A stretch of DNA of 47,438 nucleotides from assembly GCA_964415465.1 (NCBI GenBank), contig CAYQAL010000003.1, positions 1 to 47,438 on the forward strand. Reading direction: 5' to 3'. The position numbers were made by a program, and so were the translations under genes. The notes beneath the pieces were generated by a model. It ran no database searches. It was given only the letters and a program-made list of their open reading frames with translations, and was not told the DNA's origin. The DNA comes from JAGOTP01 sp964415465 (GTDB lineage: Bacteria > Patescibacteriota > Patescibacteriia > 2-12-FULL-60-25). Positions 32,868-41,254 of this stretch are shown piece after piece (positions within the stretch are counted from its first letter, which is position 1; each line of letters opens with the position of its first letter).

Positions 32868-33290
32868 ATGAATAAAACAGTATTGGACTTTCTCGGCAAA
32901 GAGCGTGTCTGTGTTCTGTCTGGCATTCTCCCGGATGGGGGATCCCATTCTTCCACGCTGCACTATTCGTATCAGTCAGAGCCGCTTCAGTTTTTCTTTC
33001 AAACCTGGGATGAATCCACCAAGGTTCAAGCGCTCCTGAAGGGTCAGAATAAACAGGCGAGTCTCGTGATCGGTTTTAGTGAGCAGGATAATCTTACCTT
33101 CCAGGCAAGAGGCGAGATGAGAATTGTGATAGATCCCGTGGAGCGAGAAGCGTTCTCAAAGATTCATTATCAAAAACACCCATTCGCTGAACAATTTAAG
33201 GACGAGCATACGCGTTTGATCGTCTTCACACCTACCTGGTGGAGGTATACGGATTTCACAAGCGTACCCGAAAAAATCATCGTGATATAA
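32868..33290 (+). CDS. Pyridoxamine-5'-phosphate-oxidase-fold protein
   Basis: 140 aa split-barrel flavin-binding protein: LDFLGKERVCVLSGILPDGGSHSSTLHYSYQ (typical N-terminal strand pair), FFFQTWDESTKVQALLKGQNKQASLVIGF, and TWWRYTDFTS near the C-terminus. Such single-domain members bind FMN or F420 and may act as small oxidoreductases; no specific substrate is known. Start chosen at CAGTCTATG 32868; an in-frame ATG at 32844 is weaker. Ends in front of a strong inverted repeat and tRNA-Gln. Confidence 0.75.
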   Translation: MNKTVLDFLGKERVCVLSGILPDGGSHSSTLHYSYQSEPLQFFFQTWDESTKVQALLKGQNKQASLVIGFSEQDNLTFQARGEMRIVIDPVEREAFSKIHYQKHPFAEQFKDEHTRLIVFTPTWWRYTDFTSVPEKIIVI

Positions 33291-33321
33291 CAAAATCCAT
33301 CCCGTGCAGGGATGGATTTTG
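33291..33321. terminator. Bidirectional terminator
   Basis: CAAAATCCATCCC (33291-33303), loop GTGCA, GGGATGGATTTTG (33309-33321): perfect 13-bp stem ending in T-runs both ways, between the PPOX-fold gene and tRNA-Gln. Confidence 0.85.
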
Positions 33322-33322
33322 T

Positions 33323-33396
33323 TGGCTCCGAGACTTGGATTCGAACCAAGATACACTGCTCCAGAGGCAGTAGTCCTACCATTAGACGATCTCGGA
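33323..33396 (-). tRNA. tRNA-Gln (CUG)
   Basis: 74 nt including encoded CCA. Acceptor TCCGAGA/TCTCGGA with U1-A72, D-arm GTC/GAC, anticodon stem ACTGC/GCAGT with loop CTCTGGA (anticodon CTG), T-arm CTTGG-TTCGAAT-CCAAG. An ORF on the other strand through this region is not a gene. Confidence 0.97.
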
Positions 33397-33417
33397 ATAC
33401 GGTCGAATTGTGGCCAG

Positions 33418-33446
33418 ATAGTATCGAACATGTGCGGGCTGGTCAA
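33418..33446 (-). promoter_or_regulatory. Promoter of tRNA-Gln
   Basis: Minus strand TTGACC (33446-33441), 17-nt spacer, TACTAT (33423-33418), 22 nt upstream of the tRNA. Same -35 as the tRNA-Val promoter. Confidence 0.75.
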
Positions 33447-33509
33447 GCCAAACAGCGCTCTATTTATTGGCTTAACCGCGCCCAAATTGGCTATACTGGA
33501 GGCACTTCT

Positions 33510-33938
33510 ATGCACTGTGCCTTTTGCGAGCTCCCAGAAATGAAGGCTCGAACGATTCTCGAAACAGACTTGGCTTGGGTCTTTCCGTCGTATTTTCCGA
33601 TCGCACCAGCTCATCTGTTGGTTTGCCCCAAGCGCTGTATTGCAACCTATGAAGAGCTCACCACCGAAGAGCGTGAGGCGCTCTTTTCTCTGATGACGGC
33701 AATTAAGCCTGCGCTACGATCTGCCTACAGAGCGGAAGGATTCAACTATGCTTGGAATGAAGGCAGGATTGCTGATCAAACGGTGCCCCATGTTCACATC
33801 CATCTCCTTCCGCGCATTCCTGGAGATAAGGAGAGGCTAGGGTTTGATCCACGAGCAACTTTTTATACAAACGAACCAGGGACGCTTACTGAAGAGCAAA
33901 TTCACGTGATTCGTGATGAGATCAAGCGCTGTCTTTAG
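33510..33938 (+). CDS. HIT-family nucleotide hydrolase/transferase
   Basis: 142 aa. The histidine triad is complete, HVHIHLLPR (HxHxHxxPR), and an N-terminal CAFCELPEMKAR resembles the zinc-containing start of galactose-1-phosphate uridylyltransferase-like or Hint proteins. The family hydrolyses or transfers nucleoside monophosphates. Start is CTTCTATG, with TATACT 12 nt upstream and a GGAGG sequence in between, one of the few native genes with a Shine-Dalgarno. It converges on the RecD-like gene with a 7-nt gap. Confidence 0.85.
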   Translation: MHCAFCELPEMKARTILETDLAWVFPSYFPIAPAHLLVCPKRCIATYEELTTEEREALFSLMTAIKPALRSAYRAEGFNYAWNEGRIADQTVPHVHIHLLPRIPGDKERLGFDPRATFYTNEPGTLTEEQIHVIRDEIKRCL

Positions 33939-33945
33939 GAAAATA

Positions 33946-35121
33946 TTATTCTCCTATAATGTACAGTCGTTTTTTCGCGCGCGTAACAGCTGTGTAGAGC
34001 CAACGTTTCCAGTCGTCATCACTCATTTTTTGAAAGCGTTCTTCGAAGAGAAGAACAGTATGTGCCTGGCTGCCTTGAGCTTTGTGAACGGTGAGTGCGT
34101 AGCCAAAATCAAAGCGCTCGCCGATGTCTTTCGGCGACAAGCCCTCGACCTTATCCAGGACGGTGTCTTTCCCGAATTGATGTTTTGAAATAAGCCCGCT
34201 AAATGTACGTTCTTCGCCTGGAAAAGAGATGTTCGCATCGTACCAGTGCTCACCTTGTTGGTTGATGTGTTCGATCGTTCCAATCATCCCGTTATACAAA
34301 GGTTCACCGGCAACCGCATACGAGTTCTTGAGACAGACGACCTTGTCGCCGCCTTCGGGTTCGCCTGATTCAAAGCCGCGCACACCACGAGCGCTCATGT
34401 TCAGTTTTTGGCGTGTCGTGTTTCGGCCACACAGAATTAATACATCTTTTTTGGAAGACAAGAGTTCATCTGTAATGTCACGAATCCGATCGCCATCATC
34501 GTTGGCATAACTCAACTTCTCGACCCCTTTTCCATACTTGCCAGGAGCGATATGCCCACTTGTTCTCGCTTCTTGGGCGAGTGTCAGAATAGGGTTGCCA
34601 GCCGCTTGGCGATGGATCTGTTCTAGGCGAATCTTCGGATCCTGTACAAGATTAAATGAGCCGCCAACCGGTGGGAGCTGGCCATGATCACCAATCGCGA
34701 TAATCGGCACGTTCAGCGTAACTAAATCCCGCCATAAGTCTTCCGTCACCATACTCGCTTCGTCGACAACGATCAGATTGGCTTCTACTTCCTTTGCACG
34801 ATGCCAGCCGATAATCGCTCCATCTTTGGAGACGTGCGGCACGTAGAGGAGTGAGTGAAGCGTGGAACAAGTATCTTGAGGCAAAAGCATGCCCGCTTCT
34901 TCTAACCGTTGGCGAAGCACATGAGTCGCTTTTCCGGTGAACGCGCAAAACGCAATCGAAACATCGGGATGACGTTCGTTGATGATCCAACGCAAAACAG
35001 AGGCAAGCGTGGTCTTTCCAGTCCCGGCGTAGCCTCCCAGGGTGATGGTTTGATCGTTGCCTGCTTTGAACCAGCGGTAGAGCTGTTGGATGGCTTGTGC
35101 TTGATCAGGAGAAAGGGTCAT
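33946..35121 (-). CDS. RecD-like SF1B DNA helicase
   Basis: 391 aa, a short single-polypeptide helicase related to RecD2/Dda. Walker A GGYAGTGKTTLASVL, Walker B region LIVVDEASMV, motif III GDHGQLPPVGG, and motif VI-type C-terminal domain ALTVHKAQGSQAHTVLL with WLYTAVTRAKKRLYIIG. It lacks the N-terminal domains of long RecD2 and no RecB or RecC is adjacent. Expected to unwind DNA 5' to 3' in repair or replication-fork restart. Starts 6 nt after the NDH-2-like gene on the same strand. Confidence 0.88.
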   Translation of the reverse strand: MTLSPDQAQAIQQLYRWFKAGNDQTITLGGYAGTGKTTLASVLRWIINERHPDVSIAFCAFTGKATHVLRQRLEEAGMLLPQDTCSTLHSLLYVPHVSKDGAIIGWHRAKEVEANLIVVDEASMVTEDLWRDLVTLNVPIIAIGDHGQLPPVGGSFNLVQDPKIRLEQIHRQAAGNPILTLAQEARTSGHIAPGKYGKGVEKLSYANDDGDRIRDITDELLSSKKDVLILCGRNTTRQKLNMSARGVRGFESGEPEGGDKVVCLKNSYAVAGEPLYNGMIGTIEHINQQGEHWYDANISFPGEERTFSGLISKHQFGKDTVLDKVEGLSPKDIGERFDFGYALTVHKAQGSQAHTVLLFEERFQKMSDDDWKRWLYTAVTRAKKRLYIIGE

Positions 35122-35127
35122 GGGCCG

Positions 35128-36300
35128 TTAGTGTCCGGTGCGGATCTGCCAGAGACGGAAGCGATAGAGGAGTTTGCGGAACGGATGAATCCAGCGACCG
35201 CTAAAGATCTGATTATTGAGACGAAAGAAGCCGCTATGAAGAACGGTGATGAGTGCTGCATTTAATTGCGGGGCAACGACGACCGGTTGTTTTCCTTGGG
35301 CGCGACGCACGACATTCTCTAAGATGGCGTTTGCCATATGGAGGGCGGATTGGGCGTTTTTAGGGGCACGAACACCGTCATATTCATGGAGGATGGCATC
35401 GCCGGCGCCATAGAGATGCGCATCAAGTTGGAGGAACGCGTCGGTCTTCAGTGGTCCGGCTGGAAAGGCTGGTTCAATGGGTGGAGTAACTGGTTTAACG
35501 CCAGCCGCCCAAATAAGGGTCTCGTATCGGATGGTTGAATCGTCAGCGAAGGCCGCGACACCATCTTTTGCCCCCTTCACAGAGGCATTGCAACGTACAT
35601 CGATGCCGCTGGCTCGTAGGAGTGCCTCGCTTTTCTGGCAGAGATCTTCTGGAAAGCCCATGAACAGCGTCTTGCTCGATTCAACTAAGGTGATTTTGAT
35701 AAGTGGAAGAAGTTGCTCTAAGCCTCGTTCGTACGCCAAAGAACGTAGACGTTCACGCATGGCCCCGAGTAATTCGACGCCGGTTGGTCCACCTCCCACG
35801 ATCATAAACGATAAGATCCGTTTCTTGTCTTCATCGGTCCAAGCTTTTGAGGCCTTGGTCAGGGTTTCGGCGAGATGTACGACCAAGCGATCGATATCAG
35901 CTAACTCTTTTAAGACAAAAGATGCGTCCTCGAGTCCTGGGATACCAAAGAAGTTTGTTTTCGCGCCTGTCGCTAAGACGGCACTGTCGTACGGAAGATC
36001 AATGGTCCCGCCGTTCCGCTGTGTGATGTGGATATGGCGTTGCTCGCGGTCGATCTTATCAATTGTTCCTTGGATAAAACGAAACCCGCGTTCGGACGCG
36101 AGCTTCGTTAAATGAAGCGTGAATTGTTGTGGTTTCAAGTCACCAGCTAGTCCGTTGATGAGAAGTGGGCTAAACGTGAACTCTGGCTCTTCCGAAATCA
36201 GAACCACCTCTAAAAGATCGTTATGCGCTGGTGCTGCATGTGTCGCGAGCCAGGTACCAGCAAAGCCACCACCCAAGAGAACAAGCTTGTGTTTCGACAT
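35128..36300 (-). CDS. Type II NADH dehydrogenase-like FAD oxidoreductase
   Basis: 390 aa pyridine-nucleotide-disulphide-oxidoreductase fold. The first Rossmann loop GGGFAGTWLA binds FAD; a central MIVGGGPTGVELLGAM binds NAD(P)H; the second FAD segment is LYGAGDAI followed by AQSALHMANAILENV. NDH-2 oxidises NADH and passes electrons to quinone without pumping protons; the C-terminal amphipathic stretch (HPFRKLLYRFRLWQIRTGH) could anchor it to the membrane. In CPR cells with poor respiration the acceptor is uncertain, so it may serve redox balance. Followed closely by the RecD-like gene. Confidence 0.82.
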   Translation of the reverse strand: MSKHKLVLLGGGFAGTWLATHAAPAHNDLLEVVLISEEPEFTFSPLLINGLAGDLKPQQFTLHLTKLASERGFRFIQGTIDKIDREQRHIHITQRNGGTIDLPYDSAVLATGAKTNFFGIPGLEDASFVLKELADIDRLVVHLAETLTKASKAWTDEDKKRILSFMIVGGGPTGVELLGAMRERLRSLAYERGLEQLLPLIKITLVESSKTLFMGFPEDLCQKSEALLRASGIDVRCNASVKGAKDGVAAFADDSTIRYETLIWAAGVKPVTPPIEPAFPAGPLKTDAFLQLDAHLYGAGDAILHEYDGVRAPKNAQSALHMANAILENVVRRAQGKQPVVVAPQLNAALITVLHSGFFRLNNQIFSGRWIHPFRKLLYRFRLWQIRTGH

Positions 36301-36351
36301 GAGACTTATGATGACGAGTTCTCCGTCGAGTGTCCAACGGTAGTCTCGAGC

Positions 36352-39183
36352 TTAAATGCTCCCGTCGCGGCTCGAAAAGAACTCGGTCGCGCGCTTCATG
36401 CTTGGGAAGGTTCCTGCATCAGACCAGAAGCCTTTTACGCGTTTTGAAGTCAGCGCGCCTTCACGGAGATACTGGTTGTTCACATCCGTTATTTCGAGTT
36501 CACCACGTCCCGATGGCTTCAGGTTGCGAATGATGTCGAAGACGTGTGCGTCGTAGACGTAGAGACCGGTTTGCGCCAAGTTCGACTTCGGCTGCTTTGG
36601 CTTTTCTTCGATCGAGATCACGCGGTCTTGCGCATCGACTTCGACGACACCGAAGCGCTGTGGATCTGGAACGGCTTTGTGGAAGATCATTGCGCCTGAT
36701 TTGAAGTTCATGATCTCCTCACGGAATGAATCTTCGAAGATGTTGTCACCAAGCACCACAGTGAGATTGTCGTAGCCAACGAAGTCTTCCGCCATGCCTA
36801 CGGCTTGAGCGATGCCTCCTGCTTCATCCTGAACGCGATAACTGATGCTGCAGCCATACTGCTTTCCACTGCCCAAGAGTTTTACGAACTGGTGAGAATA
36901 TTCAGGACCGGTCACGATCAAGATTTTGCGAACGCCGGCATCAAGCAACGTCTGCAATGGGTACAGAATCATCGGTTTGTTATGGACGGGGAGGAGGTGC
37001 TTGTTCGTAACGCTCGTGAGGGGAGCGAGGCGTGAACCCATGCCTCCGGCGGCGATCATGCCCTTCATCTCTGGAACGTGACCGAGGGCTGAAAGGACGG
37101 GTGGAATCGTTGCGGATGGAGTGGTAGGCGTGGCTGCTGCTGGTTGAAGGCTGGTCGTTTGTGTGGCTTCACCCGCTTTTTTGAGAGCTGCGTAGCGTTC
37201 CATGGTTGCGCGAATCGCGATTTCGATAGGGCGCATGTGAATACCAAGGTCTGCCAAACGAGTCGACTGCAGAATGCAGGTTGAGCGGTTTTTCGCCGTT
37301 AATCCACGTTCAGCGAGTTCTTTGTCACCAATCCATTCACAGGTGTGCGCTGGATCAACCATCTCGCGATACAGTCCAAGCATGTCGCGGTAGCGAAGCG
37401 CGCCTGGGTTTGTGGCGTGGAAGATGCCGGTTCCACCCTTTTCAATCAGCTGTGTGATGACAGAGGCTAGGTCTTCAACGATCGTGACACTGTTCTGTAC
37501 ATCAATCACTTGCTTATACCCAGACAGCTTCGTGATGAGGTTCTTTGGGGACGCGATGAAATCGATTGGCAAGCGAAGACGTACGACGGCTGTCTTTGGA
37601 AGACGCGACAAGATCAGGTCGGTTGCGTACTTAGTCCGTGAGTAGAACGCCTGTGGGTTGGTTGGGTCTTCTTCCTTCCAGCCGCGGGCATCCGGGGAAT
37701 CTCCGTAGAAAATACAGCCAGAAGCCAACTGGACCAGGTAGACGCCTTTCTCCTGACAGATTTCCGCTAAGAGAAGGGGAGCGACCGTATTGCCGAGATA
37801 CGTTTCTACTTGATGCGTTTCACACCAGTCGACGTTCGGTTTCCCGTTTTTGCCAGTTGCGTTGATAACAGCGCGTGGGTTCACGCGATCGATTTCCGCT
37901 GCGACAGCTGCACGATCTTCAAGACGTACCTTGCTGATAACGCTGTTTGGAATGAGGTCTGCCAGCCGGCTTCCCAGGTAACCCGCGCCAAAGATCAACA
38001 CACAGCCGGTGTGGTTCGAGGGAGGGGCTGATTGAGGGATAGGGGTAGACATGGATGGCATGGTGTTCGTGAGTGCGGCGAGTGTTGCGGCCGGAGCGGG
38101 CGAAATAGGCGATGTGTTTGTGGCGCCTGGTTGAGCAACGGCTGTTGGTGTGGCGGCGGTGTTCAGAGTCTGCTGGAACTTGTTCATCTCTGCGCGTTTC
38201 TTCTCCCAGAGATTCTCTACCCAGCCGGTGTGGCTGCGATACCAATTGATTGTTTCCTGCATGCCACGGCGGAATTGGTCACGGGTGTATTCTGGACGCC
38301 AACCGAGTGCCGTAATCTTTTTTGCATCGATGGCGTAACGGCGATCGTGACCTGGGCGATCGGTAATAAACTCAATGCGTTCTGGACCAAAGCCCATCAA
38401 TTCAAGCATGAGCCCCGTTATTTCAAGGTTGTTTCGTTCGTTGTCGACACCAATGTTGTAAATCTCGCCTGGCTGACCTTTCTCCAAGAGCAAGTCGAGG
38501 GCGCGTGCGTGGTCGCGCACATGAATCCAGTCACGGACGTTCTTTCCATCGCCGTAGACAGGCACTTTTTCACCCTTCAAGAGCTTAAAGATGAAGAATG
38601 GAATGAGCTTTTCTGGGAACTGGTAGGGGCCGTAGTTGTTGGAGCAATGCGTCACAACTACCGGAACCCCATGCGTCATGTAGTAGGCGCGGCACATCAT
38701 GTCACCCCCAGCCTTGGCGGCCGCGTACGGCATATTTGGAGTGATGGGTGTGTCTTCCGTAAAGTAAGTCGGTTCGTCCAAATTCAAGGATCCGTAGACT
38801 TCATCCGTTGAAACGTTCACGAATTTCTGCAGTTTATTGAAACGAACCGCGTCCAAGATCATCTGAACGCCGAGCGCATTTGTGAGGACGAAATCCTTGC
38901 AGCCGCCATGGATTGAGCGGTCGACGTGGGTTTCGGCGGCGAAGTTGATGACGTGGGTGATGCCATGTTCCCGAATCGTACGGTTCAGCGCCTCCAAATC
39001 GGTAATGTCTCCCTGCACAAACCGGTAGCGCGCATCATGCGAAATATCGCTTAAATTCTCGAGATTTCCGGCGTACGTCAGTTTATCGAAGTTTACGATA
39101 AACAGGTCCGAATGCACTTCGAGCATGTGTCGGATGAAGTTCGAGCCGATAAAGCCTGCGCCGCCGCATACAAGCAATCGCAT
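36352..39183 (-). CDS. RmlB-RmlD-RmlA-like trifunctional fusion for dTDP-sugar synthesis
   Basis: 943 aa with three enzymes in one frame. Residues ~1-335: dTDP-glucose 4,6-dehydratase (RmlB) with GGAGFIGSN, STDEVYG and YAAAK (YxxxK). Residues ~393-680: dTDP-4-dehydrorhamnose reductase/epimerase-like (RmlD) with FGAGYLGSRLA and YSRTK. Residues ~706-943: glucose-1-phosphate thymidylyltransferase (RmlA) with AAGGMGSRLAPLT, KHLLPVHNKPM and GDNIFEDSF. Two Ala/Pro/Thr-rich linkers join them (near 345-392 and 680-705). RmlC (3,5-epimerase) is not present in the window, so the final sugar could be dTDP-rhamnose or a relative. Three GT2 genes lie divergently. Start TACTATG. Confidence 0.9.
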   Translation of the reverse strand: MRLLVCGGAGFIGSNFIRHMLEVHSDLFIVNFDKLTYAGNLENLSDISHDARYRFVQGDITDLEALNRTIREHGITHVINFAAETHVDRSIHGGCKDFVLTNALGVQMILDAVRFNKLQKFVNVSTDEVYGSLNLDEPTYFTEDTPITPNMPYAAAKAGGDMMCRAYYMTHGVPVVVTHCSNNYGPYQFPEKLIPFFIFKLLKGEKVPVYGDGKNVRDWIHVRDHARALDLLLEKGQPGEIYNIGVDNERNNLEITGLMLELMGFGPERIEFITDRPGHDRRYAIDAKKITALGWRPEYTRDQFRRGMQETINWYRSHTGWVENLWEKKRAEMNKFQQTLNTAATPTAVAQPGATNTSPISPAPAATLAALTNTMPSMSTPIPQSAPPSNHTGCVLIFGAGYLGSRLADLIPNSVISKVRLEDRAAVAAEIDRVNPRAVINATGKNGKPNVDWCETHQVETYLGNTVAPLLLAEICQEKGVYLVQLASGCIFYGDSPDARGWKEEDPTNPQAFYSRTKYATDLILSRLPKTAVVRLRLPIDFIASPKNLITKLSGYKQVIDVQNSVTIVEDLASVITQLIEKGGTGIFHATNPGALRYRDMLGLYREMVDPAHTCEWIGDKELAERGLTAKNRSTCILQSTRLADLGIHMRPIEIAIRATMERYAALKKAGEATQTTSLQPAAATPTTPSATIPPVLSALGHVPEMKGMIAAGGMGSRLAPLTSVTNKHLLPVHNKPMILYPLQTLLDAGVRKILIVTGPEYSHQFVKLLGSGKQYGCSISYRVQDEAGGIAQAVGMAEDFVGYDNLTVVLGDNIFEDSFREEIMNFKSGAMIFHKAVPDPQRFGVVEVDAQDRVISIEEKPKQPKSNLAQTGLYVYDAHVFDIIRNLKPSGRGELEITDVNNQYLREGALTSKRVKGFWSDAGTFPSMKRATEFFSSRDGSI

Positions 39184-39228
39184 AGTAGGAGAAAAGAGAA
39201 AAAGGGAGAGATCGGAGAAGGAATCGGG

Positions 39229-39257
39229 TTGACGGTCTGTACGCTAACTTGTAGCGT
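39229..39257 (+). promoter_or_regulatory. Promoter of the GT2 operon
   Basis: TTGACG (39229-39234), 17-nt spacer, TAGCGT (39252-39257), about 58 nt before the first glycosyltransferase. The 131-nt gap to the divergent rml fusion must also hold that gene's promoter, which I could not place with confidence. Confidence 0.5.
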
Positions 39258-39314
39258 TCCAAACGTCACTAGGCCGACCCTACCAGCCCGAAAACGCCTT
39301 GCCAACCCCGCTCT

Positions 39315-40232
39315 ATGCCTTCTCCCGCAAGCTTCCTGGCGCCTCCTTTCACGGAAGCGGATATCTCAACCATTACGGTCGGCTATAACGTACGCGATCT
39401 GACGGTTCGGAATGTCGAAACCCTGTTAGAAAGCGAAGGATCGGTCAAAATTCAGATTATTTTGGTAGATAACGTATCTCAGGATGGTACGGCAGAGGCG
39501 ATTTTAGAACGCTTTCCGCAGGTACAAGTCATCAAAAACCTCTATAATACAGGCTTTGCGCATGCCGTGAATCAGGGGATCGCCGCTTCTCGAGCTCGTC
39601 ACGTGCTTTTGCTCAACCCAGACATGCGGGTGAGTAAGGAGTCCTTAGCTAAAATGGTGGAGTATGCGGACACTCATCCGGAGGTCGGTGTGATTGGGGG
39701 AAAGCTCATGACCGAGGACGGCCGTTTGGTGCCACATGTCCGTCGCTTTCCAGATGTCTGGTCGCAGCTCGCTGTTATTTTGAAGTTGCCACACCTGTTT
39801 CCCAAGGTCCTCGCGCACTACATGCAGGAAGATCTCAATCCCGATCAGGAGCAAGATGTCGATTCGGTGCGTGGTTCCTTCTTTTTGATTACGCAAAACG
39901 CGTTAAAGACATTTGGCTGTTTAGATCCACGCTACTTTATTTTCTTCGAAGAAGTTGATTTTTGTCGTCAGGTGGTTGAGAAGGGGATGAAGGTACGCTA
40001 TGTGCCTTCGATCACGGCAATCGATTATGTCGGACGCAGTTTCAAACAAAAACCTCGCTACTGGAGTCAAAAACAGTTCACGAAATCGATGATTCAGTAT
40101 TTTGAGAAGTGGCAGCCGCGCTGGCAGAGTGTGTTATTGCGTATTGCTCGTCCATTTGGTCTTTCGAGTCTGTGGTTGGTTGACCGTTGGCGTGCGTTTC
40201 GTGCCAAGTCGGCGCTCAAGCCACTGCCTTAA
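39315..40232 (+). CDS. GT2-family glycosyltransferase (rhamnosyltransferase-like)
   Basis: 305 aa GT-A fold. After a short N-terminal tail comes ISTITVGYNVRDL, then VDNVSQDGTAEAI, NTGFAHAVNQGI, and LLNPDMRV, the DxD-equivalent (NPD). The acceptor-side region contains GSFFLITQNAL and FFEEVDFCRQV. It most resembles WbbL-type rhamnosyltransferases, which fits the dTDP-sugar fusion next to it. The C-terminal 60 residues are hydrophobic/basic and likely lie along the membrane. First of three GT2 genes with 4-nt gaps. Confidence 0.85.
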   Translation: MPSPASFLAPPFTEADISTITVGYNVRDLTVRNVETLLESEGSVKIQIILVDNVSQDGTAEAILERFPQVQVIKNLYNTGFAHAVNQGIAASRARHVLLLNPDMRVSKESLAKMVEYADTHPEVGVIGGKLMTEDGRLVPHVRRFPDVWSQLAVILKLPHLFPKVLAHYMQEDLNPDQEQDVDSVRGSFFLITQNALKTFGCLDPRYFIFFEEVDFCRQVVEKGMKVRYVPSITAIDYVGRSFKQKPRYWSQKQFTKSMIQYFEKWQPRWQSVLLRIARPFGLSSLWLVDRWRAFRAKSALKPLP

Positions 40233-40236
40233 ATGT

Positions 40237-41250
40237 ATGCCAAAAATCGCGATTCAAACCCCGTTTTATCGTAGCTCGGCCTATCTGCCGATGCTTCTCA
40301 AGAGTCTCAAAGCGCAAACCGTAACCGATTGGGTGTACTATTGCTGTGAGAACTCGGGTGATGAAGAAGAGCGCAAAAAAGTCGCTACCATTTTAGCCGA
40401 AAGCAACATTCCAGTCATCTTTTCTGAAAGTGCAACCAACTTGGGTTTTGCTGGTGGCCACAACGCGCTCATGCAGAAGCACGAGGCAGAGTATATTTTA
40501 TTATTAAACGAAGATGCCTACCTTGCGCCGGATCATTTGGAGAAGTGCTTGAAACGCTTCGAACAAGATCCGCAAGCGGGAGCGGTGGTTGGAATCGTCT
40601 ATCGTTGGACGGCGCCGGTTGATCAGGAAGAGGTCATCGGCCCAGACACCTTTATTGATACGATTGAGCTTGACTATCGTTGTCTCGCCAACGTGGTTGA
40701 TCGTTGTGCGGGCAAGCAACGGAAAGAAGTGGAAACGCTGCTCCAGGAGCCACGACGGGTGATGGGCGTGTCAGGCGCGGTTTGTATGATTAAACGGAGT
40801 GCTGCTGAAGCTGTCTCTCCGGAGAAGCTTCTCTTCGATCCAACCTTCTTCATGTATCGCGAAGATGTTGATCTCGCCATTCGCTTATACCGAAAAGGGT
40901 TTCACGCCTGGTTTGATCCGGTGATCTTGAGTTTTCATCGTCGCAGTATCAAGGCGCCAAAAGGCATCTACGCACGCATTTTAGACGAGCGAAAACGCCC
41001 ACCTCACTTGCGTGAGACGATGTTTCGCAATCAGTGGAAGCTCTATATCTACCATCTGTCATGGAAGTTGAGCGCAAAAGACCTGATTCGTTCATTCTTG
41101 CATGAAGCACTTCACTTAGTCTTTATCTTTCTGTCGTCACCCTCTGTTTTTTTTCGCGGTGTTTCGTCTATTATACGCGCATGGCCGGATGCGTGGCGTC
41201 GCCGTCGGGCCTTGAAAGAGCTCGGCTTCACCTATCACGTTCAGGCGTAA
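40237..41250 (+). CDS. GT2-family glycosyltransferase
   Basis: 337 aa from the ATG 40237 (AAATGTATG). Motifs: IAIQTPFYRSSAYLPMLLKSL, NLGFAGGHNALM, ILLLNEDAYLAPDHL (NED at the DxD position), GVSGAVCMIKRSA and FMYREDVDLAIRLYRKGF. The ED...R pattern near YREDVDLA is the general acid/acceptor segment of rhamnosyltransferase-like GT2 proteins. An extended frame back to 40102 overlaps the previous GT2 and is not used. The C-terminus contains a probable membrane-associated helix (ALHLVFIFLSSPSVFFRG). Confidence 0.85.
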   Translation: MPKIAIQTPFYRSSAYLPMLLKSLKAQTVTDWVYYCCENSGDEEERKKVATILAESNIPVIFSESATNLGFAGGHNALMQKHEAEYILLLNEDAYLAPDHLEKCLKRFEQDPQAGAVVGIVYRWTAPVDQEEVIGPDTFIDTIELDYRCLANVVDRCAGKQRKEVETLLQEPRRVMGVSGAVCMIKRSAAEAVSPEKLLFDPTFFMYREDVDLAIRLYRKGFHAWFDPVILSFHRRSIKAPKGIYARILDERKRPPHLRETMFRNQWKLYIYHLSWKLSAKDLIRSFLHEALHLVFIFLSSPSVFFRGVSSIIRAWPDAWRRRRALKELGFTYHVQA

Positions 41251-41254
41251 CTCT

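Noticed and set aside
33312..33509. Upstream extension of the HIT gene
   Set aside because: It would read through tRNA-Gln; the HIT domain begins at ATG 33510 with a good ribosome site.
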